NCBI RefSeq assembly: GCF_902809855.1
Contig: NZ_CADDWJ010000001.1
Location: 744,001-808,000, forward strand
Reading direction: 5' to 3'
DNA: 64,000 bases
Source of the DNA: Acinetobacter sp. Marseille-Q1618
GTDB lineage: Bacteria > Pseudomonadota > Gammaproteobacteria > Pseudomonadales > Moraxellaceae
This document shows, one piece after another, positions 37,280-44,982 of the stretch. The translations under genes were made by a program, and so were the position numbers. The first letter of the stretch is position 1. Each line of letters begins with the position of its first letter. The notes under the pieces are model-generated. The model was not told the origin of the DNA, searched no databases, and saw only the letters and a list, made by a program, of their open reading frames with translations.

Positions 37280-38590
37280 ATGCAATTGGTTTCAGGACAA
37301 AAGTTCGCATTGGCACAACTGTTACAGTCTACTTTACAATTTACTGTACGCGTTCAAGTGCAAGCCAGTTTTGAGATTGATATCTCTAGCTTTGGTTTGG
37401 GGGAAAATAATAAGCTCTATCATGATGATTATATGACTTTTTATAATCAACCTAAAACGCCTGAACAAGAAGTACAATATGCTCAACAAGCCCAACAGCA
37501 TATTTTTCAATTTGATCTGAGTCAGATTGATATTCAAAAAACACCTCGTTTTGTTATTTGTGCGACCACCGACCAAGCAACTTTAAACAATATTCAACAA
37601 ATTCAAGTCGAATTGCTTAATCCACAAGCGCAAGTTTTGGCAAGTTACCATCTGACAAGTACACATTTCCAGCAAGAAAAAGCTGCAATGTTGTGTGAAA
37701 TCTATTTTAAAAATGCTGCTTGGCGTATGGCTGCGATAGGTCAAGGTTTTAATGGGGGTTTAAAAGCTTTGGTTGAATATTTTGGTGGGAAAGTTGCAGA
37801 TGAAAATGTCTCTGCTCTGGTGGAAAATACCACAACTTCACAAAATATTTCCTCAACTACCTCAACTTTAGATTTAAAGAAAAATTTAGTTTTAGATAAA
37901 ATCGAAAAATCTGCACCACAACTTTTAGACCTCACCAAAAAATCATTACTGAGTTTAGAAAAAAATAATTTACTCGGTGTAAAAGCACGTGTGGCATTGG
38001 TACTAGATTATTCAGGTTCAATGAATCAGCAATATAAAAAAGGTGATGTGCAAAAAGTGCTAGACCGCATCATGCCTTTGGCAGTGAATTTTGATGATGA
38101 TGGTAGTTTTGAATGTTGGGCATTTGCACAGTATGCTTTGCGTTTAAGTGACGTGCATTTGGGAAATTTAAAAAATTACATCAATACTGAACAAGGCGGG
38201 CACAAGAAATGGGATGCAGGGGCACGTTTTAATAATGAACCTGTGGCGCTCAATGCTGTAATTGATTATTTTACCCAACAAAGCCGCTCCGATGTGCCTG
38301 TTTATGTAGTGTTTATCTCAGATGGTGGTGTGTCTGAAACCAAGAAGATTAAACAAATTTTAAAAGACGCATCGAATCAACCTATTTTTTGGCAATTCGT
38401 AGGTATTGGTGGTCGAAATTATGGAATATTAGAACAACTCGATGAAATGTCAGGTCGAGTAGTTGATAACTGTAATTTCTTTGCAATGGACAATATTGAC
38501 AGCATGCCTGAGTCGCAACTGTATGATTTATTGTTAAATGAATTTCCAATGTGGCTCAAAGCTGCACAACAGAAAAATATAATCAAATAG
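37280..38590 (+). CDS. terF: TerF-like protein: degenerate TerD domain fused to VWA domain
   Basis: A 436-residue protein. Residues 1-175 form a TerD-type domain ([45 protein letters not shown]) without the calcium loop: a Gln-rich segment stands in its place. A Ser/Thr linker (about 178-200) leads to a C-terminal VWA domain with metal-ion site LVLDYSGSMNQQ and FISDGGVSE. TerF of the classic plasmid ter operon has this TerD-VWA layout. It is predicted to be a protein-interaction hub of the complex. Confidence 0.9.
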   Translation: MQLVSGQKFALAQLLQSTLQFTVRVQVQASFEIDISSFGLGENNKLYHDDYMTFYNQPKTPEQEVQYAQQAQQHIFQFDLSQIDIQKTPRFVICATTDQATLNNIQQIQVELLNPQAQVLASYHLTSTHFQQEKAAMLCEIYFKNAAWRMAAIGQGFNGGLKALVEYFGGKVADENVSALVENTTTSQNISSTTSTLDLKKNLVLDKIEKSAPQLLDLTKKSLLSLEKNNLLGVKARVALVLDYSGSMNQQYKKGDVQKVLDRIMPLAVNFDDDGSFECWAFAQYALRLSDVHLGNLKNYINTEQGGHKKWDAGARFNNEPVALNAVIDYFTQQSRSDVPVYVVFISDGGVSETKKIKQILKDASNQPIFWQFVGIGGRNYGILEQLDEMSGRVVDNCNFFAMDNIDSMPESQLYDLLLNEFPMWLKAAQQKNIIK

Positions 38591-38601
38591 GACAGAGAGC
38601 A

Positions 38602-39318
38602 ATGGCAACATTTACCTTAGTCGGTAGTCCAGAACCTTTTTTACATGTCAATATGAAACATGGTGAGTCGATTTATTGTGAATCGGATGCCATGGTGATG
38701 GTAGAACAAAATCTTGAAGTCACAGGAAAATTACGTGGCGGTGTATTTCAGGCATTCATGCGTAAATTTACTTCAGGTGAGTCTTTATTTCAGCAGCAAA
38801 TTAAGGCATCAAAAGGGGATGGTGAATGTCTATTATCCCCAAATTTAGATGGTGATATGCAAATTTTAGATGTTGGGCAACGTCAATATATTTTGTCAGA
38901 TGGTGCATTTGTTGCTGCAACTGAACATACCAATATCAAAGCCAAAGTTCAAAGTAATATTGGTGGTGCATTGTTTGGTGGGACAGGTGGTTTTGTGGTG
39001 ATGGAAACCAGCGGGCAGGGACAAGTCTGTATCTCAGGTAGCGGTACTTTACTTGAATTAGATATTACCCCTGAACAAGGTGAAGTGACGATTGATAATG
39101 GTCATGTCGCAGCATGGGATGCGTCTTTGAACTATAACATTGGTATGCCGACTTCAGGTGGAGGCGGTATTGTTGGAAATATTTTTAATAGTTTAACCAG
39201 TGGCGAAGGTTTAGTGATTAAGTTTCGTGGGCATGGCAAAGTAGTCGTGTGCTCACGAAACCGTGCAAGTTATTTACAATGGTTGGCATCAGCTTTAGGT
39301 CGTGGAAACTCAAATTGA
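38602..39318 (+). CDS. AIM24 family protein
   Basis: A 238-residue AIM24/TIGR00266-type protein of stacked beta layers. It starts MATFTLVGSPEPFLHVNM; GKLRGGVFQAFMRKFTSGESLF and SGQGQVCISGSGTLLELDIT are typical. The family has a double-layered beta-helix/TRAP-like fold and unknown biochemical role; it is often found with Ter genes. It lies 11 bases after terF, and the next gene follows by ten bases, so it is part of the operon. A GAGAG element precedes the ATG. Confidence 0.88.
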   Translation: MATFTLVGSPEPFLHVNMKHGESIYCESDAMVMVEQNLEVTGKLRGGVFQAFMRKFTSGESLFQQQIKASKGDGECLLSPNLDGDMQILDVGQRQYILSDGAFVAATEHTNIKAKVQSNIGGALFGGTGGFVVMETSGQGQVCISGSGTLLELDITPEQGEVTIDNGHVAAWDASLNYNIGMPTSGGGGIVGNIFNSLTSGEGLVIKFRGHGKVVVCSRNRASYLQWLASALGRGNSN

Positions 39319-39328
39319 GGGAAAATAA

Positions 39329-39916
39329 ATGGGTATTAGTCTAGTCAAAGGTCAAAAAATTTCGTTAGAAAAACCAGATGGTTCTTCTTTAACAAAAATT
39401 TATTTGGGCGCAGGTTGGGATGTTGCGAAAGGCGGGGGCTTTTTAGGTGGTTTATTTGGTGGTGGTGGCGGTTCTATTGATTTAGACGCTTCTGCAATTT
39501 TATTTGATGCCAATAAACAAGTACTTGATAATGTTTGGTTTGCTCAGCTTCGTAGCCGTGATGGTAGTATTCAACATTCAGGTGATAATTTGACAGGTGA
39601 AGGCGATGGAGATGATGAGAAAATCTTTGTGGATTTGACACGCGTTCCTGCACAAGTTCAACAAATTGTATTTACGATTAGTAGCTTCCGTGGTCAAACT
39701 TTTGAAAAAGTGGAAAATGCATTTTGTCGTGTAGTCGATGAAACCAACAATACTGAAGTTGCAAAATATAATTTGTCAGCACAAGGTAATTACACTGCAT
39801 TAATTATTGCGAAAGTGTATCGTCATAATAATGCTTGGAAAATGGCTGCGATTGGTGAAACCTGTAATGGTAAAACCATTCATGACATCGTTCCTGCGGT
39901 GTTGCCATTGCTATAA
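39329..39916 (+). CDS. terZ: TerZ-like TerD-family protein
   Basis: A 195-residue TerD-domain protein with a Gly-rich insertion (GGGFLGGLFGGGGGSIDLD, about residues 35-53) characteristic of TerZ. The calcium loop GDNLTGEGDGDDEK is retained. The C-terminus diverges from TerD and ends with GKTIHDIVPAVLPLL. It closes the structural operon. TerZ-type proteins bind membranes or metals with TerD in known systems; the role here is inferred. Confidence 0.92.
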   Translation: MGISLVKGQKISLEKPDGSSLTKIYLGAGWDVAKGGGFLGGLFGGGGGSIDLDASAILFDANKQVLDNVWFAQLRSRDGSIQHSGDNLTGEGDGDDEKIFVDLTRVPAQVQQIVFTISSFRGQTFEKVENAFCRVVDETNNTEVAKYNLSAQGNYTALIIAKVYRHNNAWKMAAIGETCNGKTIHDIVPAVLPLL

Positions 39917-40420
39917 AAGAGCCTGTTAGTTGAAATTGGAGAGCTCATGCTCTTCAATTTAATATGACTAAAAATTGGATGAGTATTTAGACTGGTATTA
40001 TAAATACCATCATAATTTAGTCGTTCTTCTTATGTTTACCTAAACCTAACTTTATAATGTTAAATATTATTTGGAGATTTTTATAGGTCTATATAAAATA
40101 AATTCAAACCATAATTCAGTAAATTCATCAACTTATAAATCACCTGACTATTTTATTTAAATTTGTTCTAACAATTGCTCTATTTAATATATTTTTACGC
40201 AAATTTTACGCTTAAGACATAGGCATGAATAGAGAATTTACGTTCATATTTTTCATACTTAGACATGGAATATCCCATAATTTAGGATGAAAGAGATGAG
40301 CGCTCAACACACCGCACATCAGCAAGTACAGTATTCAATAATATGCCTTGTACCTCAATTTAAACATCATATAAATAGCAGGATTTCTCCTTTAAATCAT
40401 AAAAAAATAGGAGAAACACC
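39917..40420. other. Intergenic region between terZ and kdpA
   Basis: About 500 AT-rich bases. A 12-bp stem (39933-39944 with 39949-39960, one G-U, loop TCAT) follows terZ without a T run and may end the Ter operon. A small stem TGGTATT/AATACCA lies at 39993-40009. The right half should contain the KdpE-controlled promoter. A 43-codon frame (40296-40427), preceded by AGGAT, overlaps the kdpA start, but its hydrophilic translation does not resemble KdpF. Confidence 0.5.
40384..40416 (+). promoter_or_regulatory. Inverted repeat sequestering the kdpA ribosome-binding site
   Basis: TTTCTCCT (40384-40391) is the exact complement of AGGAGAAA (40409-40416), and AGGAG is the Shine-Dalgarno of kdpA (ATG at 40421). 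Pairing would hide it from the ribosome. Confidence 0.6.
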
Positions 40421-42145
40421 ATGCTAGAGTTCTTCTTAATTTTACTCATTGTGACAATTTTGGCTTATCCATTGGGTAAATATCTTGCCGCAGTCATGCG
40501 AAATGGTGAGATGAAAATAGACCCACTGTTCAATTGGGTCGAAAAGCCCATTTATGCTGTTTTAGGCACAAATCCAAAACACGGCATGAATGTCAAAACA
40601 TATTTATTCAGCTTCGTGTTTAGTTGTAGCGTCATGGGGATACTGACTTGGATTCTGTTTATGGTGCAAGCGAGTTTGCCGTTGAATCCAAATCATGCCC
40701 CAAATATGTCATGGGATTTGGCTCTGCATACCATGATTTCATTTTTAACCAATACCAACCAACAGCACTATTCAGGGCAAGCACAACTCTCCTATTTATC
40801 ACAAATGGTCGGGATCGTTGGTTTGCAAATCATCACACCAATGATGGGCTTAGCTATGGTGGTTGCAACAGTTCGCGCATTATTTTTCAAACAATCAAAT
40901 GAAATGTCTGAATTTGGGCAACATGCAAGCTTGAGTAGCAAAGTTCAGCAGATTAATGTTGGGAACTATTGGGCAGATGTGATTCGCCCCACATGTCGCT
41001 TTTTGATTCCATTATGTATGGTTTGGTCGCTACTCCTTAATAGTCAAGGTGTGCCATCCACCTTTCAAACTGGACCAGAAGTTCAAGTCATTGACCAAAG
41101 TAGTGAAATAAAAACCCAAAAAATTCCTTTAGGTCCTGTTGCACCTATGGTGGCGATTAAACAACTTGGGAGTAATGGAGGTGGTTGGTACGAACCAAAC
41201 AGCACAGTTCCTTTAGAAAATCCAACGCCATTATCTAATTTATTGGAAATGTTAGCAATTTTATTGATTCCCATTTCTGTGATTTTTATGTTGGGCTTTT
41301 TTACTAAACGTGCCAAGTTTGCAGGTTTTGTTTTTGGCTCAATGCTATTGATGTCTGTTATTTCCGCAAGCAGTGCGATTTGGTCAGAAAGCTTATCCTC
41401 AACTTCAATATTGCTATCAGCAATGGAAGGTAAAGAAGTCCGCTTTGGTGAAACTTCTTCTGCGATTTGGGCTGCAATCACCACACAAGTGAATAATGGT
41501 TCAGTCAATATGATGCATGATTCGTCTGCACCACTAACAGGTTTAGTGGCAATTGCCAACATGCTGATTAATGCGATTTGGGGCGGGATTGGTTGTGGCT
41601 TACAGCAATTTATGATCTATCTATTTTTAGCAGTCTTTATTGCAGGTTTAATGACAGGGCGTACACCTGAATTATTTGGACGAAAAATTGAAGCTGGAGA
41701 AATTAAATTGCTTGCTGTGGTGATTCTCATCCAATCGATTGTTATCCTCAGCTTGACTTCTATTGCTGTGTTTTTTTCTGAATTAACTGGAAATAGTAAT
41801 CCGCAATATCACGGTATTTCTCAAGTTTTATATGAATATGTTTCTGCATTTGCCAACAATGGTTCAGGTTTCGAAGGACTTGCCGACAATACTGTGTGGT
41901 GGAATGTGAGTTGTGCAATTGCCTTATTGCTTGGACGTTTCCCAACATTAATTATTCCTTTATTGATCGCAACACGTTTAGCAGCCAAACGCCAAGCGCC
42001 TGAAAGTAGCGGTAGTTTGCAAGTAGAAACCCCAACATTTGCATTGACCTTGATTGCGATCGTGGTGATGTTGACCTTATTACAATTTATGCCAGTCCTC
42101 GTCTTAGGACCGATTGCTGATCATCTGTTATTGGTTCAAGCTTAA
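40421..42145 (+). CDS. kdpA: Potassium-transporting ATPase subunit KdpA
   Basis: A 574-residue potassium channel-like subunit of the high-affinity Kdp pump. About ten membrane helices and four selectivity loops are visible: LTNTNQQHYSG (near 113), GSNGGGWYEPNS (near 247), NNGSVNMMHDSSAPL (near 355) and ANNGSGFEGL (near 480). Loop 2 deviates slightly from the common GTNGGGFFNANS. It is the first gene of the operon. No convincing kdpF precedes it. KdpA receives potassium before it moves to KdpB. Confidence 0.96.
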   Translation: MLEFFLILLIVTILAYPLGKYLAAVMRNGEMKIDPLFNWVEKPIYAVLGTNPKHGMNVKTYLFSFVFSCSVMGILTWILFMVQASLPLNPNHAPNMSWDLALHTMISFLTNTNQQHYSGQAQLSYLSQMVGIVGLQIITPMMGLAMVVATVRALFFKQSNEMSEFGQHASLSSKVQQINVGNYWADVIRPTCRFLIPLCMVWSLLLNSQGVPSTFQTGPEVQVIDQSSEIKTQKIPLGPVAPMVAIKQLGSNGGGWYEPNSTVPLENPTPLSNLLEMLAILLIPISVIFMLGFFTKRAKFAGFVFGSMLLMSVISASSAIWSESLSSTSILLSAMEGKEVRFGETSSAIWAAITTQVNNGSVNMMHDSSAPLTGLVAIANMLINAIWGGIGCGLQQFMIYLFLAVFIAGLMTGRTPELFGRKIEAGEIKLLAVVILIQSIVILSLTSIAVFFSELTGNSNPQYHGISQVLYEYVSAFANNGSGFEGLADNTVWWNVSCAIALLLGRFPTLIIPLLIATRLAAKRQAPESSGSLQVETPTFALTLIAIVVMLTLLQFMPVLVLGPIADHLLLVQA

Positions 42146-42156
42146 AGGTGAGTACA

Positions 42157-44199
42157 ATGAATCATTCAAAACAAACTGCTCAAACGCAGCAAAACACAGT
42201 CACTTCAACGTTATTTCAAGCTGAAGCATGGAAAAATGCTTTTATCAAGTTATTACCGCAACATGTGATTAAAAATCCAGTCATGGCGATTGTTTGGCTC
42301 GGTACACTGATTACATTGATAAGTACGATTCTAGGGCAAGCCAGTCTTTTGTTTGGCTTATTGGTGACACTGATTTTATTTATCACCGTTTTATTTGCCA
42401 ACTATGCAGAAGCAGTTGCAGAAGCTAAAGGTCGTGGACAAGCATCATCTTTACGTCAAGCACGTCAAAATTTAACAGCACGTCGCTTAAGTTCTAAAAA
42501 TGATAATGAAGGTACGCAAATTCCTGCAACTGCATTGAAAATGAATGACTTGATCGAAGTCCGTGCAGGCGAGTTGATTCCTGCAGATGGTGAAATTATT
42601 CAAGGTTTTGCCACCATCAATGAAGCAGCGGTGACAGGTGAATCTGCCCCCGTACTGCGTGAAGCGGGAACCGATAAATCAGGAGTGATTGGGGGTACAA
42701 AAGTACTCACAGATCGTATCATCGTCCAAGTAACTGCTGAATCAGGCAATAGTTTCCTTGATCGAATGATTGCTTTGGTTGAGGGTTCAAATCGTCAAAA
42801 AACACCAAATGAAATTGCTCTAGGTATTTTACTCACTGTGATGACAGTGACTTTTATCATGGTGGTGGTGAGTTTGCCTTTTATTGGACATTTTCTACAT
42901 ATTGAAATCAATCCAATTCTATTAGTGGCATTATTGGTATGTTTAATTCCAACTACGATTGGTGGTTTATTACCTGCAATTGGTATTGCAGGGATGAATA
43001 GAGCCTTAAAAGCCAATGTAATCGCCAAATCTGGTAAGGCTGTGGAGGTTGCAGGTGATGTCGATGTATTACTGCTCGATAAAACAGGGACAATTACCTA
43101 TGGTGATCGTCAAGCAACCGCTTTTTATCCATTAACTGGTGTAACTGAGTCGGAACTACGTCAAGCAGCTGTATTGACGTCATTGGCAGATCCAACACCA
43201 GAAGGGAAGTCAGTTATGGCTTTAGCAAAAGATCAAGGTGAACGAATTGTTGAGCCTACGCAAGCTGAATTTATTGCATTTAATGCGGCAACCCGAATTT
43301 CAGGGGTGAACTTACTGAATGGTGAGCAAATTCGTAAAGGAGCTTTGGATGCGATTTTAAAATTTACGTCACAACACATTGAGCAGCAAAGTGAATTAAA
43401 AACTCGTGTCGAGCAAGTAGCATCTAAAGGTGCAACACCTTTAGTCGTGGCAAAAGATAAAAATATTCTTGGTGTGATTGAACTTTCAGATGTGATTAAA
43501 CAAGGCATCAAAGAAAAGTTTGCACGTCTACGTGAAATGGGCATTAAAACAGTTATGGTAACAGGGGATAATCCTTTGACTGCGGCTGCAATTGCTGCCG
43601 AAGCAGGCGTGGATGATTATATTGCCGAAGCGAAACCAGAAGACAAATTAAGCTGTATTCGTACTGAACAAAATAAAGGGCATTTAGTGGCAATGGTGGG
43701 TGATGGTACCAATGATGCACCTGCTTTGGCTCAGGCTGATATTGGTCTTGCCATGAATTCAGGCACGCAAGCAGCCAAAGAAGCAGGCAATATGGTGGAT
43801 TTAGATTCAGACCCAACCAAATTATTGTCCGTGGTCGAAATTGGTAAACAGCAGTTGATTACGCGTGGTGCATTAACCACATTTTCTTTAGCAAATGATG
43901 TATCTAAATATTTTGCGATTTTACCTGCTTTATTTGTTGCAGCAATTCCGCAAATGAATGTTTTAAATATCATGCAATTAACAAGTTCAGAAAGTGCAAT
44001 CCTTTCAGCTTTGATTTTTAACGCAATTATTATTCCGTTATTGATTCCGATTGCATTACGAGGTGTAAAGTTTAAACCTTCAACTTCAACACAATTATTG
44101 CGTCGTAATATGCTGATTTATGGTGTTGGCGGTGTTTTATTACCATTTGTAGCCATTAAAGTGATTGATTTAATGATTAGCCCCCTGTTTTCACTTTAA
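42157..44199 (+). CDS. kdpB: Potassium-transporting ATPase ATP-binding subunit KdpB
   Basis: A 680-residue P-type ATPase. The phosphorylation site LLDKTGTITYG, the actuator loop VTGESAPV and the hinge GDGTNDAPALAQAD are all present. Four N-terminal and three C-terminal helices flank the cytoplasmic domains. The ATG at 42157 is preferred because AGGTGAG lies just upstream; a GTG nine bases earlier is in frame. It lies 11 bases after kdpA. Confidence 0.97.
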   Translation: MNHSKQTAQTQQNTVTSTLFQAEAWKNAFIKLLPQHVIKNPVMAIVWLGTLITLISTILGQASLLFGLLVTLILFITVLFANYAEAVAEAKGRGQASSLRQARQNLTARRLSSKNDNEGTQIPATALKMNDLIEVRAGELIPADGEIIQGFATINEAAVTGESAPVLREAGTDKSGVIGGTKVLTDRIIVQVTAESGNSFLDRMIALVEGSNRQKTPNEIALGILLTVMTVTFIMVVVSLPFIGHFLHIEINPILLVALLVCLIPTTIGGLLPAIGIAGMNRALKANVIAKSGKAVEVAGDVDVLLLDKTGTITYGDRQATAFYPLTGVTESELRQAAVLTSLADPTPEGKSVMALAKDQGERIVEPTQAEFIAFNAATRISGVNLLNGEQIRKGALDAILKFTSQHIEQQSELKTRVEQVASKGATPLVVAKDKNILGVIELSDVIKQGIKEKFARLREMGIKTVMVTGDNPLTAAAIAAEAGVDDYIAEAKPEDKLSCIRTEQNKGHLVAMVGDGTNDAPALAQADIGLAMNSGTQAAKEAGNMVDLDSDPTKLLSVVEIGKQQLITRGALTTFSLANDVSKYFAILPALFVAAIPQMNVLNIMQLTSSESAILSALIFNAIIIPLLIPIALRGVKFKPSTSTQLLRRNMLIYGVGGVLLPFVAIKVIDLMISPLFSL

Positions 44200-44217
44200 T
44201 TTACGAGGATGATAAAA

Positions 44218-44820
44218 ATGAATACTCAAAATAATCAATTAATTGATCTATCAATAGTTAAGTTAATGCGTGGTTCTCTTGGATTAAGTGTTATTGCATT
44301 GGGCTTATGTGGTTTTGTTTATAGTTCGATTGCAACAGGGCTTGGACAAGTGATATTTCCAGAGCAAGCCAATGGCAGTATGATCATTGAAAATAATCAA
44401 ATTCTAGGTTCACGTTTGGTTGCACAGCCTTTTACACAAGCGAAATATTTTCACCCACGACCATCTGCAGCCAATTATGATCCCATGGCAATGTCTGGTA
44501 GTAATATGGCAAGAACCAATCCAGAATTAAATAAAACCATTAATGAACGGTTAAATAAAATCGCAGCACAGGAACAGATTAATCCAACAAATATCCCAGC
44601 GGATTTAGTCACTGCTTCAGGTAGTGGCATAGACCCTGAGATTAGTGTTCAATCTGCGATGATACAAGTGAAACGTATTGCTCAGACAAGACATATTGCT
44701 GATCAAGATGTGATGGAGTTGGTACAGCAACATACAGTTCAACCGACTTTTGGTATTTTGGGGCAGGCACGTGTCAATGTGCTTGAGTTAAATTTGGCTT
44801 TAGATCATATCGGGAAGTAA
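44218..44820 (+). CDS. kdpC: Potassium-transporting ATPase subunit KdpC
   Basis: A 200-residue subunit with one N-terminal membrane helix (about residues 20-42) and a periplasmic domain. Family signatures: FHPRPSAANYDPMAMSGSNM, PADLVTASGSGIDPEIS, and a C-terminal VNVLELNLALD. Glycine-rich GSG and SGSN segments are conserved. The ATG at 44218 is nine bases after GAGG; the ATG at 44209 has no spacer. KdpC stabilises the KdpAB complex and may raise ATP affinity. Confidence 0.95.
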   Translation: MNTQNNQLIDLSIVKLMRGSLGLSVIALGLCGFVYSSIATGLGQVIFPEQANGSMIIENNQILGSRLVAQPFTQAKYFHPRPSAANYDPMAMSGSNMARTNPELNKTINERLNKIAAQEQINPTNIPADLVTASGSGIDPEISVQSAMIQVKRIAQTRHIADQDVMELVQQHTVQPTFGILGQARVNVLELNLALDHIGK

Positions 44821-44893
44821 TTTGAATCATTCGATCATTAATGTATTATTTTTAATAGATTTTTATTGAAAAGAAAAAACGTAATGTAAGTTT

Positions 44894-44925
44894 CCTCTCC
44901 TTAATAGGAGAGGGCTAGGGAGAGG
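44894..44925. repeat. REP-like intergenic element between kdpC and kdpD
   Basis: CCTCTCC (44894-44900) and GGAGAGG (44907-44913) form a stem, followed by GCTAGGGAGAGG. This pattern is a familiar family of dispersed intergenic palindromes in gammaproteobacteria. It is more GC-rich than its surroundings. Confidence 0.55.
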
Positions 44926-44982
44926 TTTTATATGCAGAGTACCTTACTTTCTAACCTTCTACATTAAATAAGAAGCCCTAAT

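Noticed and set aside
40296..40427. kdpF
   Set aside because: The 43-residue translation is hydrophilic and His/Gln-rich, unlike the hydrophobic KdpF; it is kept only as a possible leader frame.
44894..44925. Terminator of kdpABC
   Set aside because: The stem has no T run directly after it and its sequence looks like a dispersed palindrome family.
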